The notes under the pieces were generated by a model. It was not told the origin of the DNA and did not search any database. It was given only the letters and a program-made list of their open reading frames with translations. The translations under genes and the position numbers were made by a program. From positions 1 to 6,208 of the forward strand of contig JAFUDL010000219.1 of the NCBI GenBank assembly GCA_017459225.1: DNA of 6,208 nt, given 5' to 3'. Source of the DNA: Kiritimatiellia bacterium. GTDB lineage: Bacteria > Verrucomicrobiota > Kiritimatiellia > RFP12 > UBA1067. Shown piece by piece: positions 5,647 through 6,208 of the stretch (position 1 is the stretch's first letter; each line of letters opens with the position of its first letter).

Positions 5647-6208
5647 TGTAGAAGAAGTATGAGGTGGCCCATCGGGAAAGGAAGACGTCCTGCGCGAGCG
5701 CGCCCGACATCGCGCGCCTCGCGTCCGCCTGATACATCACCGCCTGCTGCATCACCACAGGCGACACTAGCGTGGACTGCTTGCCGGCGACGATCAGCGC
5801 CTGCTGCACGCTCGCCGGCACGTTCCCGGCCGAGCCGAACATCTCCGCCAGCAGCCCCTCGTTGAGCGCGAGCATCGCGTGCTTCTTCTCCAGCAGCATG
5901 CACGCAATGCAGAAGCGGGCGATCTGGGCGTCGCAGTTCTTCACGCTCACGAAGTGGCTGTACACCAGCTGCTCGGCGTTCTGCTGCACGTCGAAGAACT
6001 CCACCTTCTCCTCCTTGAGCATCTGCATGAGCGTGCGCGCCATGTTCGCCACCTGCTCGAGATCCGCCGGAAGCGCCGGCTTCTCCGCGTTCAGCAGAGC
6101 CAGGCGCGCCTTCGCCGCGTCGCGGTAGTAGGGGCAACGCAGCATGAGTTTGTAGTTGCGCTCCGCGAGAGCGTTCTCGCCGAAGAGGAGCGCGATGTCG
6201 CCCAGCAC
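5630..6208 (-). CDS. C-terminal part of an unrecognised helical-repeat protein
   Basis: Only the last 192 residues are in the window; the frame is open to the right edge and the true start lies outside. The first visible codon (GTG, 6208-6206) should be read as an internal valine. The visible part is almost entirely predicted helix. Its first stretch, with G-D-I-A-L-L-F-G and A-E-R-N-Y-K followed by AAKARLALL, looks like tetratricopeptide-type helix pairs. There is no membrane segment or heme motif in this part, and the end is aromatic (SYFFYNEFVK). Its stop overlaps the start of the heme/PD40 gene by 17 nt, so the two very likely form one operon and may work together. In Bacteroidota, PD40/heme proteins can neighbour long membrane proteins of the DUF6057 type with a C-terminal helical region; this gene could be such a partner, but I hold that from memory and cannot confirm it. 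Confidence 0.7.
   Translation of the reverse strand: MLGDIALLFGENALAERNYKLMLRCPYYRDAAKARLALLNAEKPALPADLEQVANMARTLMQMLKEEKVEFFDVQQNAEQLVYSHFVSVKNCDAQIARFCIACMLLEKKHAMLALNEGLLAEMFGSAGNVPASVQQALIVAGKQSTLVSPVVMQQAVMYQADARRAMSGALAQDVFLSRWATSYFFYNEFVK

Overview
The window is GC-rich, densely coded bacterial DNA with five genes that can be called, one of them cut by the right edge. The mix suggests a member of the Planctomycetes-Verrucomicrobia-Chlamydiae group or a Bacteroidota-like gut or sediment lineage, with Verrucomicrobiota/Kiritimatiellota as my best guess. The basis is a Tat-exported Gfo/Idh/MocA oxidoreductase with a V-Q-K-P signature, a c-type-heme/PD40 propeller protein, an RRM protein with a glycine-rich tail, and runs of GAAACYM heptamers. 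This placement is inference; no rRNA or other marker gene is present.

Layout: positions 1-150 are non-coding and hold two different 7-bp tandem arrays, then an intrinsic terminator on the minus strand. It ends a small RNA-binding protein gene (minus, 480 to 151), which has its own promoter and a leader of about 67 nt. A short intergenic region separates it from a divergent two-gene plus-strand unit: a DHH/DHHA1 phosphoesterase (615-1622) overlapping an ELM1-family protein (1601-2590) by 22 nt. The ELM1-family gene carries the same heptamer repeat in frame at two places. Its stop codon overlaps that of a convergent minus-strand gene in a shared CTAG. That gene encodes a Tat-exported Gfo/Idh/MocA oxidoreductase (4062 to 2587) with its own extended -10 promoter. 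Upstream of it, also on the minus strand, lies a pair of overlapping genes: a helical-repeat protein (beginning beyond 6208, ending at 5630) and an exported PD40 propeller protein with one CXXCH heme site (5646 to 4201).

How the parts fit: the DHH-ELM1 pair is probably translationally coupled, and the helical-repeat/PD40-heme pair likewise. The oxidoreductase is probably transcribed separately. No phage, IS element, CRISPR array, tRNA or rRNA was seen. The most notable signal is the heptamer repeat. Outside genes it contains CTAG, which closes all six reading frames. Inside the ELM1-family gene it appears as CTCG, which is open in every frame and encodes a 7-residue peptide repeat.
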